Positions 6,948 to 16,071 are shown, counted from the stretch's first letter. The stretch is DNA of 44,617 bases from Chloroflexus sp. MS-G (GCF_000735195.1 NZ_JPIM01000027.1:1-44617); one strand, 5' to 3'. Notes: generated by a model from the letters alone, not told the origin. A program made the numbers and translations.

Positions 6948-8651
6948 TTACCGAATATACCAGCGCTCAATATTCCACAGATAACGCGGCGTGGTCAGAT
7001 CGATTGGCCCGTCAAGCGTGTGCAAGCGGGTATCGACAATGACTGCCGTGCGGTCAACCCACAAATACAGATACGGCAACGTCTCGGCTAGTCGCGCCTG
7101 GATCTGAGCAATCGCGCTACGCCGTTCGTCGCGCGTGTAGAGCTGACGGGCAATCAGGGCCTGCTCATCGTAGATCGAGTCATTAAAACCAACGAAATTC
7201 CGTGTCGCACGGGTATCTCCCGGCCCTTGTTCGAGCTGACTGGAATGGAAGAGAGCAAAGTCATCGGGATCGTAGAACATAGTATCAGCAAACAAGGGAT
7301 CACCGGCGCCATTAATCCAGCTTCCCAGCAAGAGATCAAAATCGTAAGGCGCAACGTAACGCGCTAAAATCACTGTTGCGAAATCAGCCGGTTCGACCAC
7401 GATCTGAATGCCAATGCTGGCCGCAATTTCGGCAATTCGGCGTGCTGCTACCAGTCGCCGTTCATCATCGTTGCGGACATAGAGGCGGGCAATTAAGGGC
7501 ACTCCTTCACGTTGTCGTATCGTGGCGCCAGAGGGGAGCGTCCATCCCGCCTCATCAAGCATAGCGCGTGCAGCAGGCAGATCGCCGCTGGGAGGCGGTG
7601 GAGTGACATCGGCCCAACTTCCAGGCAATGCGCCATTGCCAACCGGAATCCCAACCCCTTTCGTCGCAGTTTCGACCAGTCGAGGCAGATCAATGGCAGT
7701 TGCCAGTGCCTGGCGCAGACGTACATCGGCAAATGGTCGGCCCGGACGCAGATTGAAGGCCAAAAAATAGACACCATTTTCAGGAATGCTACCACTGCGC
7801 AGGGTGGTCACATCGCCGAGCGCGTCTTGGCTTCCCCAGGGTAGCTCAGCCACCTGCAATTGCCCATCACGGAGCGCACGTTGACTAAGGGCAACGTCAG
7901 AAACAACTTTTAAGATGACTCGATCCAGGAGTGGTGTGCCATGGTGATACAGATCGAATCGTTCGAGCGTGAGACTCACACCGTCCTGATGTGCAGTCAG
8001 ACGAAACGGCCCACTCCCGATAGGTTGATCAAGAAAATTGATCTGACTCAGATCGCGTTCGGCGAACAGGTGACGTGGGAGCACCGGCACAGCCAGCAAG
8101 CTCAGGATAGGGGCATAGCGGCTGCGCAGCTCGATAATGACAGTGCGCTCATCAGGTGCGAACGCGGTGGCGATGTAGCGCAAATCGGCCAGCAGTGCTG
8201 TACTGGTTTCAGGGATGTTACGCAATGCTTCGAGCGTAAACAGCACATCGGCAGCGGTAAGCGGTTCGCCATCGTGCCAGCGCAGATTTGGGCGTAAGGT
8301 AAACGTCAATCTGCGTCCGTCGGCATCGATATCCAATCGCTCGGCCAGATCGGGCGTTGGCCACAGATCGGCATCGAGTCGCATCAGACCGTTGTACAGT
8401 AAGCTGATAAGATGCTCTTCATCACGTGAACGAGGTTGCCACGGACGCAGGCTGGTAATGTCGGCGGCGATGCGGATCGTTATTGTTCCACCACGGGGGA
8501 GCGGTGTTGCGGTTGGCGGCGGGGTTGCCGTTGGTAGAGGGGCAGTTGGTGTTGGCGGCAAAGGTGTCGTGCAGGCAGTCAGCCAGAGGCTCAACCCAAT
8601 CAGCCAGATCAGCAGTAGTCGGTTGTGATTCGCAAACAAATGATGATCCAT
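6948..8651 (-). CDS. Family 5 extracellular solute-binding lipoprotein (peptide/nickel type)
   Basis: This 567-residue protein has a signal peptide with lipobox LTAC (Cys27), then a Pro/Thr-rich spacer (about 28-52), then the SBP_bac_5 fold. Recognisable segments are YNGLMRLDADLWPTPDLAE, TFTLRPNLRWHDGEPLTAADV and GSGPFRLT. Such proteins bind oligopeptides or metal complexes outside the membrane for an ABC importer, but no permease or transport ATPase gene is nearby. The downstream ATPase is not an ABC ATPase. A TATAAT with extended -10 (8658-8663, minus) lies so close to the ATG that the mRNA could be leaderless. Confidence 0.88.
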   Translation of the reverse strand: MDHHLFANHNRLLLIWLIGLSLWLTACTTPLPPTPTAPLPTATPPPTATPLPRGGTITIRIAADITSLRPWQPRSRDEEHLISLLYNGLMRLDADLWPTPDLAERLDIDADGRRLTFTLRPNLRWHDGEPLTAADVLFTLEALRNIPETSTALLADLRYIATAFAPDERTVIIELRSRYAPILSLLAVPVLPRHLFAERDLSQINFLDQPIGSGPFRLTAHQDGVSLTLERFDLYHHGTPLLDRVILKVVSDVALSQRALRDGQLQVAELPWGSQDALGDVTTLRSGSIPENGVYFLAFNLRPGRPFADVRLRQALATAIDLPRLVETATKGVGIPVGNGALPGSWADVTPPPPSGDLPAARAMLDEAGWTLPSGATIRQREGVPLIARLYVRNDDERRLVAARRIAEIAASIGIQIVVEPADFATVILARYVAPYDFDLLLGSWINGAGDPLFADTMFYDPDDFALFHSSQLEQGPGDTRATRNFVGFNDSIYDEQALIARQLYTRDERRSAIAQIQARLAETLPYLYLWVDRTAVIVDTRLHTLDGPIDLTTPRYLWNIERWYIR

Positions 8652-8657
8652 ACGATT

Positions 8658-8712
8658 ATTATACCAATGCTCATTTTATCAGGCTGCATGTACCGAAACC
8701 TTGTGGTACAAT
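8658..8712. promoter_or_regulatory. Divergent extended -10 promoters
   Basis: On the minus strand GGTATAAT (-10 at 8658-8663) predicts a transcript starting near 8651, at the lipoprotein ATG itself. On the plus strand TGGTACAAT (8704-8712) predicts a start near 8719, giving a leader of about 55 bases for the CRP-like gene. Confidence 0.5.
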
Positions 8713-8773
8713 ACAGTAGCAACACAGCAACAACAATCCGGCCAGATACCAGGGCACGGAAAGGGAACGTACT

Positions 8774-9430
8774 ATGACGTCACGGTTGTCTGAGTCAGAA
8801 GCGATCGTCTGGGAACGTCTGCGACATCTCGGTCAGGCACAGTCATTTCGCAGACACAGTACAATCTACACGCCAGCCCAACCGGCCCAAACCCTTTACC
8901 TGCTGGTAAATGGGCAAGTCGGTTTACACCTCGCTTCACGTGAGGGGCGATTGCTCACCGTGCGCGTCGTTGAGAATGGGCAGCCTTTCGGTTTAAGCGT
9001 CGTAGAGCGTGATGTAGCCTACGATACCTTTGCCGAGGCCTTGACGCCAGTGCGGGCATTAGCCGTGCCACGGGCTGAACTACTGCGCGTTTTAGCCAGC
9101 GATGGCGTGCTGGCGACCGCAATGCTTGAACTGGTTGGTCAACAACGACTGGTCGTAAGTCGCCGGATCGAAGAGGTGGCCTTCAAGTCGGTTCCGGCTC
9201 GCCTGGCCTCAGTGTTGCTCGAGATGTCAGAGACTCAGCAGGTTGCCACCCCCCAACCTCCACGTTTACCGCGGCGTACCCATCAGCAGCTTGCCGACAT
9301 GATCAACGCTTACCGCGAGACGGTTACTAAGGTTATCAATCAGTTCCGTGACGCACGGCTGCTCGATGTCGATAGTTCAGGAATTACATTACTTAATCCG
9401 TCGCGGTTGCGCGAACTGGCTCAAAGTTAG
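8774..9430 (+). CDS. CRP/FNR-family transcriptional regulator
   Basis: This 218-residue protein has an N-terminal cNMP-binding-type beta barrel (about 20-115), a dimer helix (about 116-150) and a winged helix (about 165-210). The recognition helix has RETVTK at 181-186, matching the R-E-T-V-G-R of E. coli CRP that reads TGTGA half-sites. The usual cAMP contact segment (GE then R-S/T) is replaced by GLSVVERDVAYDTF, so canonical cAMP binding is doubtful. There are no FNR-type N-terminal cysteines. A matching TGTGA-N6-TCACA site lies at 23898-23913. The gene overlaps the convergent glycosyltransferase by 4 bases. Confidence 0.88.
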   Translation: MTSRLSESEAIVWERLRHLGQAQSFRRHSTIYTPAQPAQTLYLLVNGQVGLHLASREGRLLTVRVVENGQPFGLSVVERDVAYDTFAEALTPVRALAVPRAELLRVLASDGVLATAMLELVGQQRLVVSRRIEEVAFKSVPARLASVLLEMSETQQVATPQPPRLPRRTHQQLADMINAYRETVTKVINQFRDARLLDVDSSGITLLNPSRLRELAQS

Positions 9431-10185
9431 GAGCGCGCTTCCTCGACGGCGGCACGTTTCTTCCGCTTGCGCATGTGTTCGCGCCGAACGACTAGCTTCC
9501 ACCACAGCCCAATAAGTTGGACAAAGGTGCGCCACAATCTTGGAAAGTTAAAGAACTGGCTCTTGCCATACGTGCGATGATAATGGTGCACCGGTACTTC
9601 GGCAAAGCGGTATCCGGCATCCTGTAATTTCTTGACCAGTTCAAGACAGATCGTTCCGCTATCCGACTCCAGTTCAATATCGTCGAAGACATGACGTCGA
9701 ATCAGACGGAAATCACAATCAACATCCCGCAACTTAAAGCCGAAGAGCAATTTAACCGTGTGATGATAAATGCGCCCAATGATGATCCGATGGAGCGGAT
9801 CACCTCGATCAATCTTCCAACCATTCACCACATCAACATCATCGCGTAACGCCGGTAGGAGCAGTTTCAGTTCACGCGGATCGTATTGTGCATCACCGTC
9901 GGTGTAGAAGATCAGGTCTTTCGTTGCTTTGGCGAAGCCCACTCGCAATGCACCACCGTAGCCTAGCGCTTGACGATAACTGTATACTTTCAATCGATCA
10001 TAATGTTTCGCCAGCGACTCGAGAACGTCTAGGGTGTAATCGGTACTGCCATTCTCGACCACAATTACTTCGTAATCATCAGTGAGTTCTTCCAGCGTCT
10101 CGATAGCCGCTACAACCATACTGCCAATGGTACCGGCATCGTTACAAGCGGGAAAGAACACGCTAATACTTGGTCGGTTTTCCAT
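9427..10185 (-). CDS. GT2 glycosyltransferase, dolichyl-phosphate mannosyltransferase-like
   Basis: This 252-residue cytoplasmic GT-A enzyme should transfer a sugar from a nucleotide sugar to a lipid carrier or glycan. ISVFFPACNDAGTIGSMV opens the nucleotide-binding fold, VVENGSTDYT and FYTDGDAQYDP give the acidic metal motif, and DVDCDFRLIRR and HHYHRTYGKSQFF resemble polyprenyl-phosphate hexosyltransferases. The C-terminus is basic (RKRKKR) with no clear membrane helix. I prefer the ATG at 10185 because GGAG lies 9 bases upstream. The ATG at 10200 has no ribosome site. Confidence 0.85.
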   Translation of the reverse strand: MENRPSISVFFPACNDAGTIGSMVVAAIETLEELTDDYEVIVVENGSTDYTLDVLESLAKHYDRLKVYSYRQALGYGGALRVGFAKATKDLIFYTDGDAQYDPRELKLLLPALRDDVDVVNGWKIDRGDPLHRIIIGRIYHHTVKLLFGFKLRDVDCDFRLIRRHVFDDIELESDSGTICLELVKKLQDAGYRFAEVPVHHYHRTYGKSQFFNFPRLWRTFVQLIGLWWKLVVRREHMRKRKKRAAVEEARS

Positions 10186-10221
10186 GCCTGAATACTCCAT
10201 ATGTCTGATAATCGCTCGCTG

Positions 10222-10230
10222 ATTATAACA
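10222..10230 (-). promoter_or_regulatory. Extended -10 promoter of the glycosyltransferase
   Basis: The minus strand reads TGTTATAAT, a perfect extended -10 element. The inferred transcript start is near 10215, 30 bases before the preferred ATG. Confidence 0.5.
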
Positions 10231-10556
10231 TAGACGATTTGCATTTCATCTCAGACTAGGTGGATTCAGGTATTTTCAACGTTTTTAGTGATCAAGGAAG
10301 CAGTGTGGTGGAAGTCAGCACAACCTACGCCCATTCTGGATTGCTGAAGCATAGGCTTCGCAGTTTGAGAATGATGTCTGGTATTAACCACTCCAGAGTC
10401 ACCAGTGCACATTCTAGCGAGTGAATGAGGAACCTGTCCTTCCTGCTCACTCCTCTTTCCTACATCACCACTGACAAGGAGAGAAAGAACGTTGAAATGC
10501 GCTGGAGTGTGTTATCATGCCCTTAACAACTCGAGTACAAAGTCTAGGGGGCACGT
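10231..10556. other. Intergenic region upstream of the glcD cluster
   Basis: No gene was recognised. Near the plus-strand gene, TTGAAA (10495-10500) and the extended -10 TGTTATCAT form a plausible but short-spaced (15-base) promoter for the 10557-15672 run. Confidence 0.4.
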
Positions 10557-10907
10557 ATGGCTGATCTCCTTTCCTGGTTACTGATCTTGATGATCCTTGT
10601 ATCGGTCTGGTATATGGTGGCCTATACGGTTGCCTTCTTCCATATACGCGAGCGGATGTTGCTCTTACCGGTTGGCCAATGGTTACTGGTGGGAATTGGC
10701 CTTGGCTCAATCGTGTTCAACGATGGTACGCCAGTACTGGTCTGGGTGATGACGCCGTTGCTCATCGGTCTGGCGCTGGCCGGTATCTGGCGGCGTCATC
10801 CGCGTGGGCTAGCGCTTGTGTTGCGCTCGTACCCACGAGGGACCTTTGATATTCTCAGCTTTCGTCGACCGGTTTTGGATTTGAAGCGTCGGGTGCGGAC
10901 AAAATGA
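10557..10907 (+). CDS. Small membrane protein preceding glcD, unknown function
   Basis: This 116-residue protein has two to three predicted membrane segments (about 5-29, 40-56, 61-78) and a basic C-terminus (RRPVLDLKRRVRTK) that should lie in the cytoplasm. GGGGG lies 6 bases upstream of the ATG. Its stop overlaps the glcD start in an ATGA, indicating translational coupling. I do not recognise a family. The context suggests a role with the glycolate oxidase, perhaps as a membrane anchor, but this is inference. Confidence 0.75.
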   Translation: MADLLSWLLILMILVSVWYMVAYTVAFFHIRERMLLLPVGQWLLVGIGLGSIVFNDGTPVLVWVMTPLLIGLALAGIWRRHPRGLALVLRSYPRGTFDILSFRRPVLDLKRRVRTK

Positions 10908-12355
10908 CGATGCGTGATAATTTGATAGCTGCCCTACTCCAAGTTGTTGATCCATCGATCGTTTTGCGTCGTCCTGAAGAGCTGATGCTCTACGAATACG
11001 ATGGATCGGCCCTTGATCAAGGAATGCCAGAAGTGGTTGTGGTGCCTCGTACAACGGCTGAAGTAGCTGCATGTGTGCGGGTTGCCGCGCAGGTAGGTGC
11101 GCCAATCGTTGCCCGCGGCGCCGGTACCGGTCTGGCGGGTGGCTCGGTTCCTGAACAGGGTGGTCTGGTCATTTCGCTGGCCCGTCTTAATCGTATTTTA
11201 GCCATTGATCCGGTGGCGCGCACTGCTCGCGTACAGCCTGGCGTGATCAACACCGATCTGAGTCTGGCCGCTGCGCCCTATGGTCTCCACTTCGCCCCTG
11301 ATCCCAGTAGTCAGCGCGCCAGTACAATTGGTGGCAACATTGCGACCAACGCTGGCGGCCCCCACTGTCTCAAGTACGGCGTAACAACCAATCATGTTCT
11401 GGCGACGACTGTTGTTTTAGGTGATGGGCGGGTGATCGAGGTGGGCAGTGCAACACTCGATGCTCCCGGGTACGACTTGTTAGGGGTGGTTGTCGGGAGT
11501 GAAGGCACGCTGGGTATTATTACCGAGGCGTTGGTAAAGTTGACACCAAATCCTGAAGCGATCCAAACCTTTCTCGCTATATACGATGATCTCGACGCGG
11601 CCAGCGCCACAGTGTCGGCTATCATTGCCGCCGGGATTATTCCTGCGGCACTTGAAATGTTAGTCGGGCAAGGGATTGCTGCCGTCGAGGCCGCAGTACA
11701 GGCGGGCTATCCAGCCGACGCACGGGCAGTGCTATTGATCGAAATCGATGGCTTACGTGAAGAGGTGATCGTGCAGGCGCAGCAGATCGAGGCGATCTGT
11801 CGCACGTTTGGAGCGCGTGAGCTGCGTGCTGCTCAAGATGAAGCGCAGCGCGCCAGGTTGTGGGCAGGCCGTAAAGGAGCACTGGCCGCCTGTGCCCGTA
11901 TTGCGCCCCACTACCACATCCAGGATGGTGTGGTTCCGCGGTCGCGTCTCCCTGAATTGCTCCGTCTGACTGAAGAAGTGGCGAAACGCCACCAAATCAC
12001 TATTGTCAACATTTTTCACGCCGGTGATGGCAATTTGCATCCGCTCTTACTCTTCGATCTCCGTCACCCTGGTGCGCTAGATCGAGCAGTTGCGGCCAGT
12101 GAAGAGATTCTCCAGGCGTGTGTTGCGGCCGGCGGGACGATCAGCGGCGAGCACGGTATTGGTATTGAGAAGCGTGATTACCTGGGCTGGATTTTTGGCC
12201 CGGCTGATCTGGCGGCTTTTGCCGATATTCGGGCAGTGTTTGATGCAGGCAACGTGATGAACCCGTGTAAACTGTTGCCAAGTGGTAGCAGTTGTGCTGA
12301 TATTCGCTATGCTCGTGGCGCGTTGCGGGCAATCGACCGTGGAGCGTGGATTTAA
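10904..12355 (+). CDS. glcD: FAD-linked oxidase, glycolate oxidase GlcD-type subunit
   Basis: This 483-residue flavoprotein should oxidise glycolate or D-lactate to the 2-oxoacid. The FAD_binding_4 (PCMH) domain covers about 40-215, with ARGAGTGLAGGS and PSSQRASTIGGNIATNAGG at the flavin site and VVVGSEGTLGIITEA. The C-terminal FAD-oxidase domain holds NIFHAGDGNLHPLLLFD and ISGEHGIGIEKRDYL, the usual substrate-side motifs. It is coupled to the upstream small membrane protein by an ATGA overlap and followed 198 bases later by glcE. In the three-subunit enzyme an iron-sulfur GlcF accepts the electrons. No glcF is seen here. Confidence 0.9.
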   Translation: MTMRDNLIAALLQVVDPSIVLRRPEELMLYEYDGSALDQGMPEVVVVPRTTAEVAACVRVAAQVGAPIVARGAGTGLAGGSVPEQGGLVISLARLNRILAIDPVARTARVQPGVINTDLSLAAAPYGLHFAPDPSSQRASTIGGNIATNAGGPHCLKYGVTTNHVLATTVVLGDGRVIEVGSATLDAPGYDLLGVVVGSEGTLGIITEALVKLTPNPEAIQTFLAIYDDLDAASATVSAIIAAGIIPAALEMLVGQGIAAVEAAVQAGYPADARAVLLIEIDGLREEVIVQAQQIEAICRTFGARELRAAQDEAQRARLWAGRKGALAACARIAPHYHIQDGVVPRSRLPELLRLTEEVAKRHQITIVNIFHAGDGNLHPLLLFDLRHPGALDRAVAASEEILQACVAAGGTISGEHGIGIEKRDYLGWIFGPADLAAFADIRAVFDAGNVMNPCKLLPSGSSCADIRYARGALRAIDRGAWI

Positions 12356-12553
12356 CCCATGGTTCAGAGGGTGTCGTCCGCTACCTCTTCCACGAGTAGA
12401 GAGGCAGTGATGCAGCAGAAGGTGAAGGGAGCTGAATGAGCCGACCTGCACGAGCATACTTGGCTAAAACCGTTCACGTCAGGACGCTGGTCAGAGGATC
12501 ATGCTCTCGAATTAGAGGCGTGTTGTTTTTCAGAAACTTGCTTAGAGGCAGTG

Positions 12554-13738
12554 ATGAATGCATTATCTGACCGGACAATACCGTTGCCGGCAACGTATAC
12601 CTTGGGGGATCGCCAGCCGCAACGAGTCGTGCAACCTGCAACCATCACTGAAGTTGGTGATCTGCTGGCGGAAGCAACGCACATGCATACTGCGGTCATA
12701 CCATGGGGAGCCGGTACGCGCCAGTTTATTGTTGATCCGCCACGACGATACGATGTGGCTCTCGATTTACGGCAACTGCATCGCGTGATCGAGTATCACC
12801 CTACCGATCTGGTGGTAATGGTTGAAGCCGGTATGTCACTGACAGCCGTTCAAGCATTACTGGCTGAACGTGGTCAGTGGCTACCCTGGGATCCACCAGC
12901 ACCCCCTACGGCTACGATCGGTGGTCTCCTGGCAACCGCCGCCTGGGGGTCGCTGCGGTTGGGGTATGGTGGCCCGCGGGAATGGATCCTCGGTATGCAG
13001 GTCGTGCTCGGTGACGGACGGATCGTGCGCAGTGGAGGACGGGTAGTCAAAAATGTTGCCGGTTATGATAGTCACAAATTGCATCTCGGTGCATGCGGTA
13101 CGCTCGGTGTGATCGCGAGTGTAACTTTCAAGGTTGCACCGTTGCCAGCACAGATGGCCGTGCTGCACGCCACAGTACCCGACGTTCCCTCGGCATGGCG
13201 CCTTGCAATGGCTATGCGCCAACCTCCCTTGCAGCCGGTGGCTTTGGTTATCGAGGTTGCCGATACCGTCACACTGATGGCACGCTTCGCCGGTGTAGAA
13301 GCTGCTGTCGAGCGGCAATTGGCGCTGGCAACTGCCGCTTGTTCCGACGCTATTGCACTGATGACACGCTATGAAGATCGCACGCTGTGGAATAGTGGTT
13401 ATCAAATGCCAACCACCGATCTGTTGTTACGGATCGGTGTACCTGATAGCATGCTACCCAGGGCCATTGATGCGCTGACACTGTTAGCCCCTGCTCGTAC
13501 GCTGGTCTTTCCCGGTCTTGGTCTGATTGTCACCGGTTGCGCCGAGACAGCGGCTGCGCACCTGCCTGCTCTACGACAAACCCTCGGCGGGATAGGAGGG
13601 TATGCGGTTGTCGAACGTAGTTCAATAGGCGTTGATCGCTGGGGTATTGTGCCACCAACCATCGATCTTATGCGGGCTTTGCGTCAACGCTGGGATCCGG
13701 CTGGGATTCTCAATCCAGGCCGGTGGTTGATTGAATGA
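12554..13738 (+). CDS. glcE: FAD-binding oxidase, glycolate oxidase GlcE-type subunit
   Basis: This protein of about 394 residues has an FAD_binding_4 domain in its first ~180 residues (PWGAGTRQFIVDPP, then PTATIGGLLATAAWGSLR, then GGRVVKNVAGYDSHKLHLGACGT split over the 150-175 region). Its shorter C-terminus lacks the catalytic oxidase domain of GlcD, which is the pattern of GlcE. The ATG at 12554 has AGAGG 5 bases upstream; a GTG at 12551 is the alternative. Together with GlcD it should form the flavin part of glycolate dehydrogenase, consistent with use or detoxification of glycolate. The following small membrane gene begins 38 bases later. Confidence 0.85.
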   Translation: MNALSDRTIPLPATYTLGDRQPQRVVQPATITEVGDLLAEATHMHTAVIPWGAGTRQFIVDPPRRYDVALDLRQLHRVIEYHPTDLVVMVEAGMSLTAVQALLAERGQWLPWDPPAPPTATIGGLLATAAWGSLRLGYGGPREWILGMQVVLGDGRIVRSGGRVVKNVAGYDSHKLHLGACGTLGVIASVTFKVAPLPAQMAVLHATVPDVPSAWRLAMAMRQPPLQPVALVIEVADTVTLMARFAGVEAAVERQLALATAACSDAIALMTRYEDRTLWNSGYQMPTTDLLLRIGVPDSMLPRAIDALTLLAPARTLVFPGLGLIVTGCAETAAAHLPALRQTLGGIGGYAVVERSSIGVDRWGIVPPTIDLMRALRQRWDPAGILNPGRWLIE

Positions 13739-13776
13739 AGGGGAGCACGCTCCGTTTGTTGCTCGTGGAGGCAACT

Positions 13777-14025
13777 ATGGCTTTACTCGGTTCTCTGATC
13801 GCATTGGGCGCAGCACTCGTGTTTGCTGTTCTGGCAATTACGACACTTTGGGGCGGTTGGCAGGCAATTCAGCGTGAATTACTGCGCGGCTTCATCAGTA
13901 CAAACCCCTCATCTGGTGAGCGTGTCTGGAGTCTCTTACTGACCGTTGTTCCATTGTTGGGTGTCGCCCTGCTCGGATTGCTAGCAGCGTGGCGGATCGT
14001 ACAAGTCGCGTTGGGTTTGGGATAA
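13777..14025 (+). CDS. Small two-TM membrane protein, unknown function
   Basis: This 82-residue protein has predicted membrane helices at about 3-25 and 50-75 with a short polar loop (NPSSGERVW) between them. I chose the ATG at 13777 because GTGGAGG lies 5 bases upstream. An ATG at 13735 overlaps the glcE stop but lacks a ribosome site. It is 12 bases before gpmI and surely co-transcribed with it. No family was recognised. Confidence 0.65.
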   Translation: MALLGSLIALGAALVFAVLAITTLWGGWQAIQRELLRGFISTNPSSGERVWSLLLTVVPLLGVALLGLLAAWRIVQVALGLG

Positions 14026-14037
14026 GGAGCACATACA

Positions 14038-15672
14038 ATGACACGTCCACGTCCGGTGGTATTAATCATCATGGATGGCTGGGGGATTGCACCACCCGGC
14101 CCCGGCAATGCGGCCGATCTGGCCGATACGCCGCACGTTGATCAGTGGATGGCAACATGCCCCTTTACGACGTTAGGGGCTTCGGGTCTTGATGTCGGTT
14201 TACCAGCCGGGCAAATTGGTAACTCTGAAGTTGGTCATCTCAATATCGGCGCTGGCTTTGTGGTCTATCAAGAGCTGACCCGGATTAGTAAAGCGATCGC
14301 TGATGGTGATTTTTTCACGAATCCAGCTCTGCTTCAAGCTGTCGAACACGTGAAACGACACAATTCGGCACTGCATCTGATGGGATTGTTTGGCCCCGGC
14401 GGGGTACATGCTCACGAAGATCACCTGCATGCCCTGCTCGAACTGGCTCATCGCCATCACCTTCAGCGCGTCTACTTACACCTCTTCCTCGATGGGCGTG
14501 ACGTTCTGCCACGGAGTGCATTGGGTTTCCTCGATACGTTGGAAGGTGTGATCGCCCGGCTGGGAGTTGGCACCATCGCTACCGTCGCAGGGCGCTACTA
14601 TGCGATGGATCGCGATAAGCGGTGGGAACGTACCGGACGGGCATACGCTGCATTGGTTAACGGTGTGGGTGAGAAAGCGCTTTCGGCGCGGGCCGCTATT
14701 GAAGCCGCCTATGCCCAAGATATTAGCGATGAGTTTGTCTTACCTACCGTGATCGTCACTGCCAACGGTGAACCGACGGCAACGGTGCGCGATGGCGATG
14801 CAGTTATCTTCACCAACTTTCGCCCTGATCGCGGGCGGCAGTTGACCCGCGCCTTCGTTGATCCGGAGATCAACGAGCGTATCCGACAGCATTATGAACG
14901 GCAAAAGGCCGAAGGGCAGCCGCTACCGTCGCACATCTGGCAGCGTGAACGGCAATTACGCGATCTCTGCTTCGTCACAATGACCCAGTACGAAGAGGGA
15001 TTACCGGTGCTGGTTGCCTTTCCCCCTCGCTATGTCACCAGCCCACTGGCCGCTGTCATCAGTCAGGCTGGCCTTCGCCAATTCCATATCGCCGAGACAG
15101 AGAAGTATCCGCACGTGACCTTCTTTCTCAACGGAGGGCGTGAAGAACCGTTTCCCGGCGAGGATCGCCAGCTTATTCCCTCACCGAAAGTCGCCACCTA
15201 CGACTTGAAGCCAGAAATGAGTGCCCCTGAAGTAACCGAGGCGTTACTGGCAGCGATTCGTAGCAATCAGTATGATTTCATTGTCGTCAACTATGCGAAC
15301 CCCGATATGGTTGGTCATACCGGTAGTATTCCAGCCGTCATCAAAGCCTGTGAAGCGGTTGACGCTGGTCTGGCACGTGTGGTTCCGGCCATCCTGGAAC
15401 AGGGTGGCGTGGCGTTGGTGATTGCCGATCACGGCAACGCTGAACAAATGATCGATCCAGAGACTGGTGGGCCACACACGGCCCATACGACTAATCCGGC
15501 ACCCTGTTTTCTGATCGGTGGCCCTGGTTACGGTAAAGAAGCGATCACCCTGCGCAGTGGTGGGCGCCTGGCCGATGTCGCACCAACGTTGCTTGAGTTA
15601 CTGGAATTGCCGCCTGCTCCTGATATGACCGGTCAGAGTCTGATTGTACGTCACACGAGTTCGGTGTCGTGA
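14038..15672 (+). CDS. gpmI: 2,3-bisphosphoglycerate-independent phosphoglycerate mutase
   Basis: This enzyme interconverts 3- and 2-phosphoglycerate in the cytoplasm using two Mn ions and a phosphoserine intermediate. VVLIIMDGWGIAP (metal Asp13), GNSEVGHLNIG (nucleophile Ser63), FGPGGVHAHEDHLHALL and IADHGNAEQM are the family's catalytic motifs. The length of 544 residues is slightly above the usual ~510. AAGGAG lies 9 bases upstream of the ATG. It ends the co-directional run that includes glcD and glcE, so glycolate oxidation and lower glycolysis may share a transcript. Confidence 0.97.
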   Translation: MTRPRPVVLIIMDGWGIAPPGPGNAADLADTPHVDQWMATCPFTTLGASGLDVGLPAGQIGNSEVGHLNIGAGFVVYQELTRISKAIADGDFFTNPALLQAVEHVKRHNSALHLMGLFGPGGVHAHEDHLHALLELAHRHHLQRVYLHLFLDGRDVLPRSALGFLDTLEGVIARLGVGTIATVAGRYYAMDRDKRWERTGRAYAALVNGVGEKALSARAAIEAAYAQDISDEFVLPTVIVTANGEPTATVRDGDAVIFTNFRPDRGRQLTRAFVDPEINERIRQHYERQKAEGQPLPSHIWQRERQLRDLCFVTMTQYEEGLPVLVAFPPRYVTSPLAAVISQAGLRQFHIAETEKYPHVTFFLNGGREEPFPGEDRQLIPSPKVATYDLKPEMSAPEVTEALLAAIRSNQYDFIVVNYANPDMVGHTGSIPAVIKACEAVDAGLARVVPAILEQGGVALVIADHGNAEQMIDPETGGPHTAHTTNPAPCFLIGGPGYGKEAITLRSGGRLADVAPTLLELLELPPAPDMTGQSLIVRHTSSVS

Positions 15673-15953
15673 GGGTATAGCGTTACAGACATCGTTCACC
15701 GCCAGATGATGAGGCCGCTGGTGTGCGTCGTGTGGTTATGCTGGGGCAGAACTCTTCAGGGGGCGAGTTCCCTCACCCCCTCGAAGCTCCTCTGGTGGGA
15801 GCGGAAAGGGGGTAGGAGAAGGTGTACCGTCGCTGCAAATCGCTGCTCCTCCCCACGTGGGAGAGACAAGTTTCCACACCCACTCCCTTCTTCTCGTTGA
15901 GGGGTCGCCGTAATCGCAGGCAACTGCGTCTGAAAATTGTTGCAAACCTCTAC
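15673..15953. other. Intergenic region after gpmI
   Basis: It is GC- and purine-rich with short inverted segments such as CCCCACGTGGG near 15851. No gene or U-tract terminator was recognised. The open frames on both strands here have no family features. Confidence 0.5.
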
Positions 15954-16071
15954 GAGCCTATCCGAATAATTGTCTCATAGTACAGCGGATGAAACCTGAG
16001 AGATGTACAGGCGCAGCGCCGCTGCGCCCCAACCGAATCTTCTTCTGCGACAGGGTATTCCGGGTAGGCTC
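15954..16071 (+). repeat. MITE-like repeat, copy A (118 bp)
   Basis: It starts with GAGCCTATCCGAAT and ends with ATTCCGGGTAGGCTC, which are imperfect terminal inverted repeats of about 15 bases. A perfect 9-bp palindrome, GGCGCAGCG-C-CGCTGCGCC, lies inside (16010-16028). Copy B at 22450-22562 in reverse orientation is about 85% identical by eye. It abuts the stop codon of the histidine kinase at 16072. Confidence 0.7.

Noticed and set aside
13735..13776. Start of the small membrane gene at the ATG overlapping the glcE stop
   Set aside because: There is no ribosome site, while ATG 13777 has GTGGAGG at ideal spacing.
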